Source of the DNA: Ridgeia piscesae
Lineage: Eukaryota > Annelida > Polychaeta > Sabellida > Siboglinidae
DNA length: 64,000 nt
Direction: 5' to 3'
NCBI GenBank assembly: GCA_025642075.2
Contig: JAODUO010000029.1
Location: 741,001 to 805,000 of the forward strand
Positions 1 to 11,493 of the stretch are shown one piece after another. A program made the position numbers and the translations under genes. Position 1 is the stretch's first letter; each line of letters opens with the position of its first letter. The notes beneath the pieces were generated by a model. That model saw only the letters and a program-made list of their open reading frames with translations. It had not been told where the DNA came from and searched no databases.

Positions 1-241
1 AGTCGGGCTGGATATGTTGACGCGCCAGAGGACCCGATTATCTTTGACAATTATATCCTATATAATACTTCAGGTAGCACTGAACTTCCACAAATATATT
101 ACTGAACGATTACAATAATTCAGTGACATGAGTCCTCAATCAAATGACCATTTCAGTAATAATTTCAATATATGTAAGTGGACCTAGTACCGAATAAACA
201 CCCTTTGGTATACGAAGTAAAGCGGGTTTTGATCAATGTCT
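1..241. other. No gene seen at window start
   Basis: AT-rich sequence without a convincing exon. The first 40 bases weakly resemble the stretch just after the serpin stop near 2470-2500 (both contain tgttga followed by cgccagagga), so they may be the 3' flank of another serpin copy lying outside the window. Confidence 0.3.
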
Positions 242-480
242 TCACACGCACACGCACACGCACACGCACACGCACACGCACACGCACACGCACACGCACA
301 CGCACACGCACACGCACACGCACACGCACACGCACACGCACACGCACACGCACACGCACACGCACACGCACACGCACACGCACACGCACACGCACACGCA
401 CGACACGCACACGCACACGCACACGCACACGCACACGCACACGCACACGCACAGCACACGCACACGCACACGCACACGCA
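242..480. repeat. (CACACG)n microsatellite
   Basis: Nearly pure CACACG hexamer array of about 240 bp with two small interruptions near 400 and 452. It is open in several frames on both strands, which makes His-Ala, Arg-Thr and Arg-Val shadow frames. Confidence 0.95.
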
Positions 481-1748
481 CTTTTCAAATGTCGTGTTGT
501 CACAATAGTGATACCTGTACAGCCGGTTCAAATGTGTGATTAAACTCTGAGACATCGTCGCCTTAATATGGCGCTCTAGAAAACCTGAGGCCTAGAACCT
601 GATACACACAGAACCCACAGCCAAACTGCAGATCGTTTGGCAGTGGGTTCGAGAGTGATGCGATCGTGAGCGATGTACGGACGCTGACGTGTGAACATTG
701 CGTGATTATAGTAGTACGTCTAAGGAGAATACTGTATAGATAACATATAAAATATATAAAGATGCAAATCATTTCACTTAGTTTATGTATGCAGTTGTGC
801 ATGCGATATCAACAGACGATGATGCTATTTTAATCGAAATAAAATCCGCTAATATATTTGCTGATTTTCAACTTTCTTCCACATAATTACGTATTTGTCA
901 TACACGCACTACTGCCCTGTAAAAACATCACATTAACATCATTACTATTCTTAAATAGTATTTCGTTGGAACTAGTCACACTTATTATAAAGACCAGCGC
1001 TCATTGAAGTTCCTGCATCACAGACGATTTGTGTCCGAACGTTTTGATGAAGTACACTACTAACACAGCACTATATTTCGAGTAACATCCGTGAGCAAAG
1101 CGTTACCCAGCGATGCATGGGAGAAATTAAGTTGCCCGCTCAAAAACGTTTGAAAATTCCGATCCATGCTCGAGGTCCCATCTCCACTACCCTAGATACA
1201 CATTCTAGCTGAATGCATTGGCTTTGCAGCGGGAACAAATTGTCAAGATAAAACCATGCCTATGCTAATTTTATCAACAAATACAATTTTATAGACCAAA
1301 CCTGAAATGCCCAACATTTGAGTCCCACCTCAAACCCAACCCAAATTATTCCAGCCTATCCGCATTGATAAATTGTAAATTATTACTGACCTAGTTAAAA
1401 TAATAAAGTTAACATCTGCATCGAACAGTTACGCTTTTTCAGTGTCCTACGAAATACTTCGCACTCACGCGGCAAGAGATTTCAAAATACTAACGTTACA
1501 AGCAGCAAGGAGTGTTACGCTTGCACGATTGTTAGACATTATATAATTATAATAACTAAAAAAATGAAAACTGCTAATACATACAATGACATAGTTGTAG
1601 ATTGTATAATTATATTTACGACGAAATAGACAACCATGATATTCCGCGGCTGGAACTAAATGTAGAACCTATTGAAATACGAATTTTAAAAAGGTCTGAA
1701 ACAATTTACCATCCCAATGCCATCCTAAGATCACTTGCAACATTTTAG
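481..1748. other. Noncoding stretch upstream of the serpin exon
   Basis: No recognisable exon. A TATA-like TATAAAG at 986-992 lies upstream, but I cannot connect it to a transcript. The last bases form a plausible splice acceptor (cattttag, AG at 1747-1748) for the serpin exon. Confidence 0.4.
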
Positions 1749-2459
1749 CTCGATACATGGGTCAAGAAAAACACAAACAATAAGATAAGGATCATCGTAA
1801 ATGCCAATGCAGTCCGCGGTTATTTATTTATTCTAACGAACGCGATCTACTTCAAAGGATTTTGGAAAATTCCATTCAATCCTAAATATACTAGACCTGG
1901 AACGTGCTATTCTATTCCGAGACAGAATGTCGACATAATGCATCTGAAAGCTAAGTTCGCTTACTCCGAATACCATTATCTGAAGTGCCAGATCCTGGGG
2001 CTACCGTACAAAGGCGAGAGACTTGCCATGTTTGTGTTCCTGTCGAAGAAGCGAAACGGTCTGAAATCTCTGGAGAAGAAGATCAATTACAAGTCAGTTA
2101 CATCCGCGGTGGTTAATCTGCGAAAACAGACAAGCGCCGTGAGTTTTCCAAAATTCAAAATGACCAGGGGGATTAAACTGAAGAAGATTCTGATGGCAAT
2201 GGGTATGAGACGTGCTTTCAGCAGGGCGGATTTTTCCGTTATCGCCAGGCGTGGTGGTCTGCGTGTGAAGGATGTGCTCCACAGGGCGGTCACCGAAGTG
2301 GACTAAAAGGCAACAGAAGCGGCCGCCGTCACGGTTGTTATTATGAACACCGCAACAACGCTGCATCCGGAGTTCGTTGCTGATCATCCCTTCCTGTTCC
2401 TTATCCTGGATAACCTGACAGGATCAATCTTCTTCCTCGGACGCTTGTTGAAACCTTGA
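1749..2459 (+). pseudogene. Serpin terminal exon with an in-frame stop in the hinge
   Basis: C-terminal two thirds of a serpin, the family of suicide-substrate protease inhibitors. After an AG acceptor at 1747-1748 one frame runs to TGA at 2457-2459. It holds the family signatures in order: WVKKNTNNKI, the s3A motif TNAIYFKGFWK, MHLKAKFAYSE, LPYKGERLAMFVF, the reactive-loop hinge TEAAAVT and the terminal block ADHPFLFLI, ending in LGRLLKP. The only break is TAA at 2304-2306, between EVD and KATEAAA, where active serpins carry a glutamate. A terminated product would lack the reactive loop and the C-terminal strands and should not inhibit. The rest is undamaged, so this is a recent nonsense change, a polymorphism or a sequence error. 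No N-terminal exons are recognised in the 1.7 kb upstream. Confidence 0.85.
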
Positions 2460-2648
2460 GAATAGACGAATCGAGCTCGGTCTGTTGATTCGCCAGAGGA
2501 TGCAACTGTCGTCAAACAAAATAGTAGCAAAACATTAAAGATAAAATGTTGGAATAAAAGCAACATTTGCTAATGGAATAGCTGAAGAGTAAACCAAATA
2601 TGCTGATTAAAAATCTGACGTCAGGATTTTGAGTTATACATGTGATCC

Positions 2649-2654
<6 letters not shown>

Positions 2655-2707
<53 letters not shown>
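2655..2707. repeat. (TA)n microsatellite
   Basis: Pure AT dinucleotide run of about 53 bp followed by a short TG-rich tail. Confidence 0.9.
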
Positions 2708-2709
<2 letters not shown>

Positions 2710-3171
2710 TGTCTGTATGTGTATGTGTATATATAATTGGATCGCGAATACACCATGCGATAATTTACAGACACGGAAATGTCAACGAATTACGTAACAA
2801 AACCTTAATAAAACATTCTTTAATAAACCACTTCTTAATCTGGCTTTCAAACTAGCATTGAATCGGCAAACACCACGCCTACGGCAATAGATACCCTCAC
2901 ATTTTAGCTTGGAAAAGAAACCATCATTCGTAAATGGTGCGATAATGTATAACGTGGTGCGAGAATGTATAATTCATAATCCTGACCTGCTGCGACAAAT
3001 CTAACTTTAGGTTTACTTTAGGAGTCAACATATTGGATTAAATGTAGAAAGACTACTACTACCCATTAGTAAAATGGCAGTACTGCGAAATAGGCGAAAT
3101 AGACTAAATGGACTAAGTGCAAGGAATCAACATGAAATCCACGAAAACGGCTAAGTCATACATGAAATATG
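2708..3171. other. No gene seen
   Basis: AT-rich unique-looking sequence with frequent stops in all frames. I see no exon or known repeat. Confidence 0.4.
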
Positions 3172-3385
3172 TACATTAGTACATTATCAGGCGAAAGTTA
3201 TTACATTATCAGGCAAGAGGAGTGTATTACAATCAGGCAAAACATATTATATTATCAGGGAGCAAGTTTATTACATTATCAGGCGATGTTATTACATTAT
3301 CAGGCAGTTATTACATTATCGGACGTTTTTATTACATTATCAGCAGTTATTACATTAACAGGCGATTATTACACTATCGGTTGTA
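3172..3385. repeat. Degenerate ttacattatcagg minisatellite
   Basis: About ten imperfect copies of a 16-24 bp unit around TTATTACATTATCAGGC. The spacer length varies, so this is an old, decaying tandem array. Confidence 0.75.
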
Positions 3386-3549
3386 ACCCGCGTCAACATA
3401 TGTGGCCAGCTCGTCGATACGTGTCCGATTATACGGGATCTAGGACTTACCATTGACACTAACCTACCCATGACGTGACAAGTTGCCAACGTTTGTCTAC
3501 TATCATCTGTCGTGAATTGCAAAGATATGAGACTCGGTTAGCAACACTG

Positions 3550-4058
3550 TATGTAAGAGTCTCATACACGGACTGGTGACATCGCGAATCGACTATGGCA
3601 CTGCGATACTATTCGGCATAAGCGATCGTCACCTGCACCGTCTGGAAATGGTTCAGCGGTCTGCAGCTCGAATTGTCATGCAAATCCGGCGGGGCGACCG
3701 GCAGTCCATGACGACGATACTGCGGCAATTACACTGGCTGCCTGTCAGAAAGCGTATCGAATACATACGATGGCACGCCAGAGTATCTCGCGGCACTGCT
3801 ACCCCAGCACACACCTCCCCGTTCGCTGGCATTGCAGGGGGGTTACCCGTCGAAGTGCCAAGAGTGAACTTAGAACGTTTCGGCTGCCGTGCATTTGTCT
3901 GTGCAGGACCCACTCTGTGGAACAAACTCCCTAGGAAAATGCGCGACAACAGCAATCTAGCACAATTTAAGAAACAATTAAAGACATTTTAATTTTCTAC
4001 ATAACTAGTTTTACACAACGAACATTATATTTTAGCTGAACTTATTATTATTATATAC

Positions 4059-4140
<82 letters not shown>

Positions 4141-4431
4141 TATTATTACTATCACTGCAGTATTGCTAGTATTATTGCTTTGTTTCTCATTTCCTATATA
4201 GTAATCATTTTAAAGAATATAATTTAATGTGTAAATACATATATGACTTAATATATACATAGCATATTCTACAAGGTTTTTATCACAGCGTATCACTACT
4301 TTATATATTAGTATCATCATTATTTAATCAGTATACGCAGATTTATTATCACAACGTCTAGTTATTTACATGTATGTACACACCCGTCCCTGATTTGATG
4401 GTGTTAAAATAAAGTTTTATTATTATTATAC
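3550..4431 (+). mobile_element. LINE 3' fragment: RT C-terminal region and tail
   Basis: An intact frame from about 3550 to a TAA at 3990-3992 encodes the end of a non-LTR retrotransposon polyprotein. The typical order is visible: TSRIDYGTAILFG, then a heptad with VQRSAARIV, then LHWLPVRKRIEY, then CAGPTLWNKLPRKMR and FKKQLKTF. This is the thumb and C-terminal part of Jockey/CR1/L2-type reverse transcriptases. A (TA)n block at 4057-4136 lies in the 3' untranslated part, and the copy ends with an AATAAAG-like signal and a TTATTATTATTA tail near 4431. The 5' part is absent, as expected for 5'-truncated insertions. Confidence 0.85.
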
Positions 4432-4438
4432 AATATTA

Positions 4439-6039
4439 CATTGTTGAAATATGAATCAATGTCTGAGGTAAGCAGTTTTCCTTTAGGCAGTAACTTATTA
4501 TTTTCATTACAAGTTCATTAATATTTTGTTTTTCTATTTATTCATATACATTTTACCTATGCATTGTCTGTATTTTAAAGTATTCTTTAGTACATGCTGA
4601 TAAGACCTAAATGCAGATAAGACCGAATGTCTCATCATTGGTACCTCAACGCAGCGTGCAAAACTCGACGGCTTTTTCCCGTCACATATCCTGAGTCAAA
4701 ATATCACACCAGCCGCCTCAGTTTTAAATATCGGAGTAACGTTTGATGAAAACTCCAATTTCTAATAATATATATCGAAAATATGTCGTTGCTGTTTTTA
4801 CCATATCCGCGATCTTCGCCGTATTCGCCAGTTTATATCACTTTCCGTTGCTAAAGACCATGGCAACAGCTCTAGTAAGCAGCAGACTTGACTACTGCAA
4901 TTCCCTCCTTTACAGTACCGCAAACAAGGATATAGCAAAACTTCAGCATGTCCAATTTTTTTTAGCAAGGGTATACACGCGTTCTCCTCGTTTTTGTTCC
5001 GCTCAATGCCGCTTCTGATATCATTACATTGGCTCCCTGTGCAGTATCGCATTATTTTCAAGATTTATGCAATACCCTATCAAGCACTCTCATCCACACA
5101 ACCAGTATATCTAAATTCGATGCTAACTCCAGCAAGAAATTCCAGACAGCTACGCTCAACCAGTAGTAACCCTCTTTACATTCCTCGGATGAAAACGAAA
5201 GCTGGGACCCGAACTTTTTAGGTTGCCACACCAACTGTGTGGAATTCGCTTCATGCCAGTGTTAAATCAGAAGGTAATAAAGTTTCATTCCGCCGACATC
5301 CAGAAACTCATCTCTTTAATGCTGCCTATCCTCCTTAGCCTCCTAGCTTCTTCATCCATCCATTGGCGACTCACGCTTTGTTTGACGATTACAAGTTTGC
5401 TTAATCCATTGGTTTTGTCGCGCCACTGAGCTTGATCTTCCACGATATTGGCGCAAAAGAAGTCTATTATTATTACTATTACATTACCTAAATTGGTGTG
5501 GATACTACATGAAAGTAAACACCCTTAAACAGAGTAACTCTGAAAGTGAGCGTAAAGATGAAGTATTATTATAATTCAGGACCGTTTTACGAATTTCCTT
5601 AGTTTGTGGTTCGCAACCTTTCGCTGATATTGGCAATTACTTGTCCTAGCCGGCACAAAATCAATATATTGCCTACCTATCGAGCAATAACATGTATATA
5701 CTGACATTGATAATTACTGCTGCTCGTTCGTGCGGTAAATGTCAAATGAGTTTTACGTACAGCATGTATGTATTCATTACTAAAGTGTTTGTTTTATTAC
5801 AATATTGTCTGCGCAACCGGCAACATTCAGTTACTTTCAAATTAGTGAACCGATGCGTCACTGATAATAACGAACAGCATATTGGTAGAGTAAATCCAGA
5901 TCAGCTTGGTCAACTGACCTGGTCAGCTGCCTATAACGTGAACGTGAGTATTTTACTGCATGTGAAAACTATTCTAGAAGTCGTCATTAGAAGTCAGACA
6001 ACGTTGCCGATTGCAAGATAAATGAGTTATTTGTTTGTT

Positions 6040-6041
<2 letters not shown>
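4439..6041 (+). repeat. Duplicated segment, copy A (carries a LINE)
   Basis: The flanks 4439-4597 and 5485-6041 match 8296-9106 in the same orientation, from gttgaaatatgaatcaatg through gcaagataaatgagt, each ending at a (TG)n run. Copy A is longer only because a LINE fragment lies at about 4598-5484. I recognise no coding sequence in the shared part. Confidence 0.85.
4598..5484 (+). mobile_element. Decayed LINE fragment (RT C-terminal region)
   Basis: The pieces read in at least three frames and follow the order of a CR1/L2/Jockey-type reverse transcriptase: LNADKTECLIIGT near 4608, NIGVTFDEN near 4730, HIRDLRRIRQFISLSVAK near 4800, TALVSSRLDYCNSLLY near 4865, SLHWLPVQYRI near 5026, then TRTF and, after a shift, VATPTVWNSLHASVKS near 5222. 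It ends in a TATTATTATTACTATTA tail near 5480. Frameshifts near 4855, 4950 and 5220 make it non-functional. The paralogous copy B lacks it, which defines its borders. Confidence 0.85.
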
Positions 6042-6104
<63 letters not shown>

Positions 6105-6168
6105 GTGTGTTTGCGTGTGAGTGCGCGTGCGCGTGTGCGTGCGTGCGTGCGTGCATGTGTGCGTGTGT
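6042..6168. repeat. (TG)n/(TGCG)n microsatellite
   Basis: TG dinucleotides followed by TGCG variants. The run closes copy A of the duplicated segment and borders the left arm of the large inverted repeat. Confidence 0.9.
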
Positions 6169-6270
6169 AATAAACAATCTATTTTACGTTGGAATGTAGT
6201 AATTATCAGTGTATTTTAACATCTGGACATTATTTACCCGTGGGTTAGAATGCAGTAGTTGTGTTAAGTG

Positions 6271-6305
6271 TCGACGGCCTATACCTTAGATGTATAGGCC
6301 GTCGA
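6271..6305. other. 12-bp perfect hairpin in the inverted-repeat arm
   Basis: CGACGGCCTATA at 6272-6283 pairs with TATAGGCCGTCG at 6293-6304 across a 9-base loop. The right arm retains it at 12026-12058 with one stem mismatch. It lies just 5' of the LINE coding remnant. Its role is unknown. Confidence 0.7.
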
Positions 6306-6309
6306 TATT

Positions 6310-7336
6310 TAACAACTGTTGCTGATGGACCGTTTCTGTTGGGCTTGCAAGGACTTCGGGCTGACCATCAGCCTGAAGGAGACGAACTCTCGCCCGCCTC
6401 ACAACTGGTATGTGGATAAACCCCAAGCTGACATTGAAAACAAAGATGGCAGTCTACAACGCCTGTGTCATCAGCGAATGAGATATCCGCCGTATACTGG
6501 GCATATATTGGAACGAAAGAGTGTCCAACGCCGAGGTCCTGTCTCGTGCATACTTTGCTGGCTGGGTCATACCCACTGCACGAACGATGACCGCATCCCA
6601 AAAGACATCCTTTGTGGAGAGCTGGCATCAGGGAAGAGAACCACTGGCCGACCACGGCTGCGATACAACGGTGTCTGCATGAAAGACATGAAAACGCTCG
6701 ACATCGATGCCGCATCCTGGGAGGGCCTTGCATGCAACTGACCGCACGAGGTGGAGAATTACCCTGAATCAACACCTCAAGACACGTGAAGAAAAGCTGA
6801 TGGACGCAGAAGAAGACAAGCGGATATGCAGATACGAGCGCAGCTACTCCTGCAGACCAGAGACCACACACAGATGCGACCTTTGTGGTCGAGTCTGCGT
6901 CTCCGACATCGGTCTCTTCAGCCACAGGCGACCCTGCTCAAGCCGAGCAGATAGTCAAGACAGCTAGGATGCTTCACCCATGATCAGCCATGAACGAAGG
7001 AGTCTACTACTATTTAATAATAAGTAACATATTTTTCGAGATATGCTATTATTGTGTGATTATTGATGGCCCTTACCCACCTCTATCACTAGATGTAGGC
7101 ACCTCACCGGGGAGCTTCCAGCCACGCTGTCGTTTAGTCGCAAAGGCTGGTTGTACAAATATATATTTGTGTAGTGGTAACCTAGACATACATGGCTGAG
7201 GGAAGATGGGTAGTGGGGTAGTCCGATGACCGATAGGGGGTAGTCCAGGAGACGCTGGAGAGCTCAAGAACACAAAATAGATGTTTGTGTCTTACCAAGA
7301 CACAATGGATCATCTTAATTTTACCGGCTAACGTAT
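6310..7336 (+). mobile_element. RTE/craniofacial-type LINE end with C-terminal zinc finger
   Basis: Internally deleted end of a non-LTR retrotransposon polyprotein. RFCWACKDFGLTISLKETN near 6325 is from the palm region. It then jumps across a deletion to RIPKDILCGELASGKRTTGR near 6590, LRYNGVCMKDMKTLDIDAAS near 6660 and, in the next frame, RTRWRITLNQHLKTREEKLM. The frame closes with a Cys2-His-Cys finger (CDLCGRVCVSDIGLFSHRRPC, 6876-6938) and SRADSQDS before TAG at 6965-6967. The 3' untranslated part to about 7336 recurs at 11130-11470 (inverted) and 13214-13600. It is too deleted to be active. Confidence 0.85.
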
Positions 7337-7379
7337 ACACATACACACATATTCATACATACTTACATAGATACATACA

Positions 7380-7876
7380 TACATACATAATCAGCAAGAA
7401 AATATCTCGAGCCATTTTTGCAATAAATAGTGTGAAACATATCTTACTACATAAATGACTAAAACTCATTATATTACACTTTAATTCACAGTCTCATAAC
7501 ATATTATATACAAGCACGGGGCACCAGAAACATACACAAATTCTACAAAACGTGCCTTAAGCATAATTGATAAGAAAGCATATAGTAGTCATTACTTCAG
7601 TCTCAAAAATATTGGAAATCGTAGATGTATTTAAACTAAACTACATGCTTCATTAATTATGCATGACTTTGAACATGATTTATTATCTAAATCGTTTATA
7701 AATGTTGTAATAAAAAGGAATGTTGCTACAGATAAAAGAATAGCCATACAATTCAAGCTTCTTGTTCAAGAGAAACCCAGAATAACCTTTCCTTGAAGTT
7801 ACCTAGACATAATTTTACAAGAATATAGAAAAAAATCGATAAACAAATAAGAAGTGATAATCACAGGTCGAAGTCA
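7380..7876 (+). mobile_element. Second LINE fragment (RT thumb region)
   Basis: Frames read KISRAIFAINSVKHI near 7395, a HGAPETYTNSTKRALSII block near 7517, SHYFSLKNIG and FKLLVQEKPRITFP near 7760-7795. This resembles the region after the catalytic palm in L2/Rex-like reverse transcriptases (ISK.I..IN.LKHILP, then an aromatic His-Tyr block). Stops interrupt it. It is part of the left arm; the same element on the minus strand of the right arm is split by about 680 bp of other sequence (9935-10610). Confidence 0.6.
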
Positions 7877-7962
7877 CGTGTTATCTACTTAAATACTTAC
7901 CAAAGTCAAGTGATATGTTTCAACTCTACATGTCAACAATGCAATTAAGTTGCTATTTACGT

Positions 7963-8295
7963 AAATTATTGATTTAAATAACAATTTCGTTTATCAACAA
8001 ACAGTCATCGGTAAACCATTCGCTGCTGAATTATTGGTTTCAGGAATGGGCGAGAAGGAATGTTGACATGGCGCTGACAAAATGTCGTTTTCATGCAAAT
8101 AAATTTTATCAATGGTTTCCAACCTTTAATCCTGGGATAACGCGAACTTGTTATCACAGATCATTTCGTACAGCTGCGCTAATAACCTAGCAGTAATTTC
8201 ATATGTGCCAAGCGATTACTTATACTGCTGTGATTAGATGATGTTTAATTTGTTCAGTTATTTCGCCCATCATCGTTTCATTATATACATCATAT
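7963..8295. other. Palindrome spacer, first part; no gene
   Basis: Unique-looking AT-rich sequence between the left arm and copy B of the duplicated segment. No exon is seen. Confidence 0.4.
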
Positions 8296-9106
8296 ATTGT
8301 TGAAATATGAATCAATGTCTGAAGTAAGCAGTTTTCCTCTATTCAGTAACTTATTATTTTCAATATAAGTTCATTAATATGTTCTTTTTCTATTTATTCA
8401 TCTACATTTAGCCTATGTATTATCTTTATATGTTATATAGTCTTTAGTACATGCAGATCTGGTCTTGCATATTTTAGTTATATTACCAAACACTTTGAGG
8501 ATACTACATGATTGTAAACATCATTGAACAAAGTGTTTATCTGAAAGTGAGCGTAAAGATTAAGTATTATTATTATTATTCAGGACCATTTTTACGAATT
8601 TCCCTAGAGTCTGTTTTTCGCAGCCTTTCGGTGATATTGGCAATTACTTGTCATAGCCTGCACAAAATCAGTGCATTGCCTATCTATCTAGCTACCACCT
8701 TTATATACTGATATTGGCAATTACTGCAGCTTGTTCGTGCGGTAAAGGTCAAGTGAGCTTTACGTACAGTATGCATGTGTATTCATTACGGAAATGAGTT
8801 TGTTAATACAATATTGTCTGCGCAACCGGAAGCATTCAATTGCTTTCAAATTAGTTAATTGAGGCGTCACTGGTAGTAACTTGAACAACATATCGGTAGA
8901 GTAAATCCAGATCAGCTTGGTCAACTGTACCGGTCAGCTGCCTATATTTATTCGGTTGGTGTAAATCCAAATGTCGTTCTATCTGAACGTGGGTATTTTG
9001 CTGCATGTGAAAAACTATTCTGGAAGCCGTCATTAGAAGTCAGACAACGTTGCCCATTGCAAGATAAATGAGTAATTGATGAATGTAACTGTGTTTGTTA
9101 TTGTTA
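8296..9106 (+). repeat. Duplicated segment, copy B (empty LINE site)
   Basis: Direct copy of 4439-4597 plus 5485-6041 without the LINE. Where copy A has the LINE, copy B reads catgcagatctggtcttgca and then attaccaaac. It lies in the spacer of the large inverted repeat and ends at its own (TG)n run. Confidence 0.85.
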
Positions 9107-9182
<76 letters not shown>

Positions 9183-9214
9183 TGTGTGTGTGTGTGTGTG
9201 TGTGTGTCTGTGTG

Positions 9215-9240
<26 letters not shown>
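9107..9240. repeat. Compound (TG)n(TGCG)n(TG)n(TATG)n
   Basis: Four consecutive simple-repeat motifs, at the same position relative to copy B as the array after copy A. Confidence 0.9.
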
Positions 9241-9246
<6 letters not shown>

Positions 9247-9687
9247 ATTAAGTAACTTTTATTTCACAACGCAACACGTACAAGAACAAAACTAAAGTAT
9301 TTATTAAATTGTCAGCGTGTTGCGTTGCATTGCATTATGTCTTCCGTCTTCCAGTGACAACATCATTACTTAAAATAACCATCATTACTATAGATATATA
9401 CACATTTGTAGTTTTACAACAAAATACAACCAAATAATTGTCAAGATCAAATTAAACATACTTTCAGACATCACCAAATACGTACTACTAAACATGAATA
9501 TGAAAAGTAAGTAGTTTGTTACTGTTGCTGGTGATATCTGAAAACGATCCGAGAAATTGGAACCACTTTTTGAATAAAATTAATTATGTAAGAAATGTAA
9601 GAAAGCATGAATGAGCATGGATGAATCCAAACAAGATTTAACTTAACTTGGGCTACGTTTAAGAATGAAATTAAACACTATGGTAAG
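9241..9687. other. Palindrome spacer, second part; no gene
   Basis: AT-rich sequence with no exon or repeat that I recognise. Confidence 0.4.
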
Positions 9688-9934
9688 TAGCAACTTAATT
9701 GCATTGTTGACATCTAGAGTTGAAACATATCACTTGACGTTGGCAAGGATTTAAGTAGATAACACGTCACTTCGACCTGTGATTATCATTTCTTATTTGT
9801 TCAACAGTTTTTCTATATTCTTGTAAAATTACATTTTGTAGAATTTGTGAGTGTTTCTGGTGCCCCGCGCTTGTATATAATATGTTATGAGACTGTGAAT
9901 TAAAGTGTAATATAATGATTTTTATGTTTTCTGT

Positions 9935-10610
9935 TATGTATTGTGCGCAAATTAACTAGAAATAAGAAATGTGGCCGCAGCTCGTTTGATGTTGAATAAA
10001 TGACAATGAATTCATATAGACAAGGTTGGTAATGGGCATAATGCATTGCCAGTTGGTATAAAACAGACATACCATGGAAATGCATGTATACAAGTAATTG
10101 TGTACGCAAAGTTAACACTCAGACAAAAATATACACAATCAAGCTGTTAATAAAATTATACAACATCAAAGGTGAGGGGCTACCAGCCCACACACATACA
10201 AGCAGTCAAACATATACAAAGCGTCACGCTGATAATACATAAATATTCAGTATAGAGTAGACAGCTTATTAAGAAATACAAGCGATATGTCTGGATGACA
10301 AATAAATTGCAAGTAACACCCTGCAAAAACCCAGAAATGTGAGGTGGAGGAGAAGAGGAGGTGGTGTCTGATAAACAGACAACTTAATATCGAACAAAAC
10401 AGCAGAATATACGCTACTAAATAAACACGACTCACTTTGTTCGATTCGGAAAAGAACTGGGGAAGAATGGTGGACTTTTCCCATGATGCCCAGCACTGGG
10501 CAAGCACACCAACTGGTTGGGGTGGAAGTTTAGAGCTATTTCGGATTCACATTATCAGGCAACACACAACAAACATAAATTTACTTTTGGTTATACCAAG
10601 AAGTTGTTAT
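9935..10610. other. Sequence present only in the right arm
   Basis: Interrupts the minus-strand LINE between SVKHIFPHK (near 10620) and the SLYYTLIHS block (near 9900). The left arm is nearly continuous here. I recognise no coding domain or terminal repeats, so it may be an insertion of unknown type, or ancestral sequence lost from the left arm. Confidence 0.55.
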
Positions 10611-10712
10611 TTAGTCATTTATGTGGAAAGATATGTTTCACACTATTTATTGCAAAAATGGCTCGAGATATTTTCTTGCTGATTATGTTAATGTGTTCTT
10701 TCCATGTTAAAT

Positions 10713-11060
10713 GTATGTATGTATGTATGTATGTATGTATGTATGTATGTATGTATGTATGTATGTATGTATGTATGTATGTATGTATGTATGTATGTAT
10801 GTATGTATGTATGTATGTATGTATGTATGTATGTATGTCTGTCTGTGTGTGTGTGTATGTATGTATGTATGTATGTATGTATGTATGCAATGCATGCATG
10901 TATGCATGCATGTCTGTCTGTCTGTATGTATGTATGTATGTATGTATGTATGTATGTATGTATGTATGTATGTATGTATGTATGTATGTATGTATGTATG
11001 TATGTATGTATGTATGTATGTATGTATGTATGTATGTATGTATGTATGTATATATGCATG
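10713..11060. repeat. (TATG)n microsatellite
   Basis: About 350 bp of TATG tetramers with short TCTG, TG and TGCA interruptions near 10838-10925. It is open in several frames, which produces Met-Tyr-Val-Cys shadow frames. Confidence 0.95.
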
Positions 11061-11493
11061 TATGTATATATATATATATATGTCTATATAAGTATGTATG
11101 AATGTGTGTGTATGTGTATACGTTAGCCGGTAAAATTAAGATGATCCATTGTGTCTTGGTAAGACACAAACATCTATTTTGTGTTCTTGAGCTCTCCAGC
11201 GTCTCCTGGACTACCCCCCTCGGTCATCGGACTACCCCACTACCCATCTTCCCTCAGCCACGTACGTCTAGGTTACCACTACACAAATATATATTTGTAC
11301 AACCAGCATTTGCGTCTTAATGACAGCGTGGCTGGAAGCTCCCCGGTGAGGTGCCTACATCTAGTGATAGAGGTGGGTAAGGGCCATCAATAATCACACT
11401 ATAATAACATATCTCGAAAACTGTGTTACTTATTATTATTATTATTAGTAGTAGTAGACTCATTCGTTCATGGCTGATCATGGGTGAAGCATC

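Larger units (their letters stand above)
6171..7962 (+). repeat. Large inverted repeat, left arm
   Basis: Reverse complement of the right arm at 9688-12162. Matching blocks in order include the sequence next to the microsatellite (6171-6330 with 12000-12160), the LINE end (6330-7330 with 11130-12000), the area around ctcgagccatttttgcaataaa (7391-7450 with 10620-10690), ttcacagtctcataacatatt (7490-7545 with 9835-9900) and cacaggtcgaagtcacgtg (7860-7962 with 9690-9790). The left arm alone carries about 240 bp at 7550-7790. The contents are retroelement fragments. Confidence 0.85.

Noticed and set aside
6271..6305. Hairpin as an intrinsic terminator
   Set aside because: Animal DNA, no U-run after the stem, and it lies in repeated mobile DNA.
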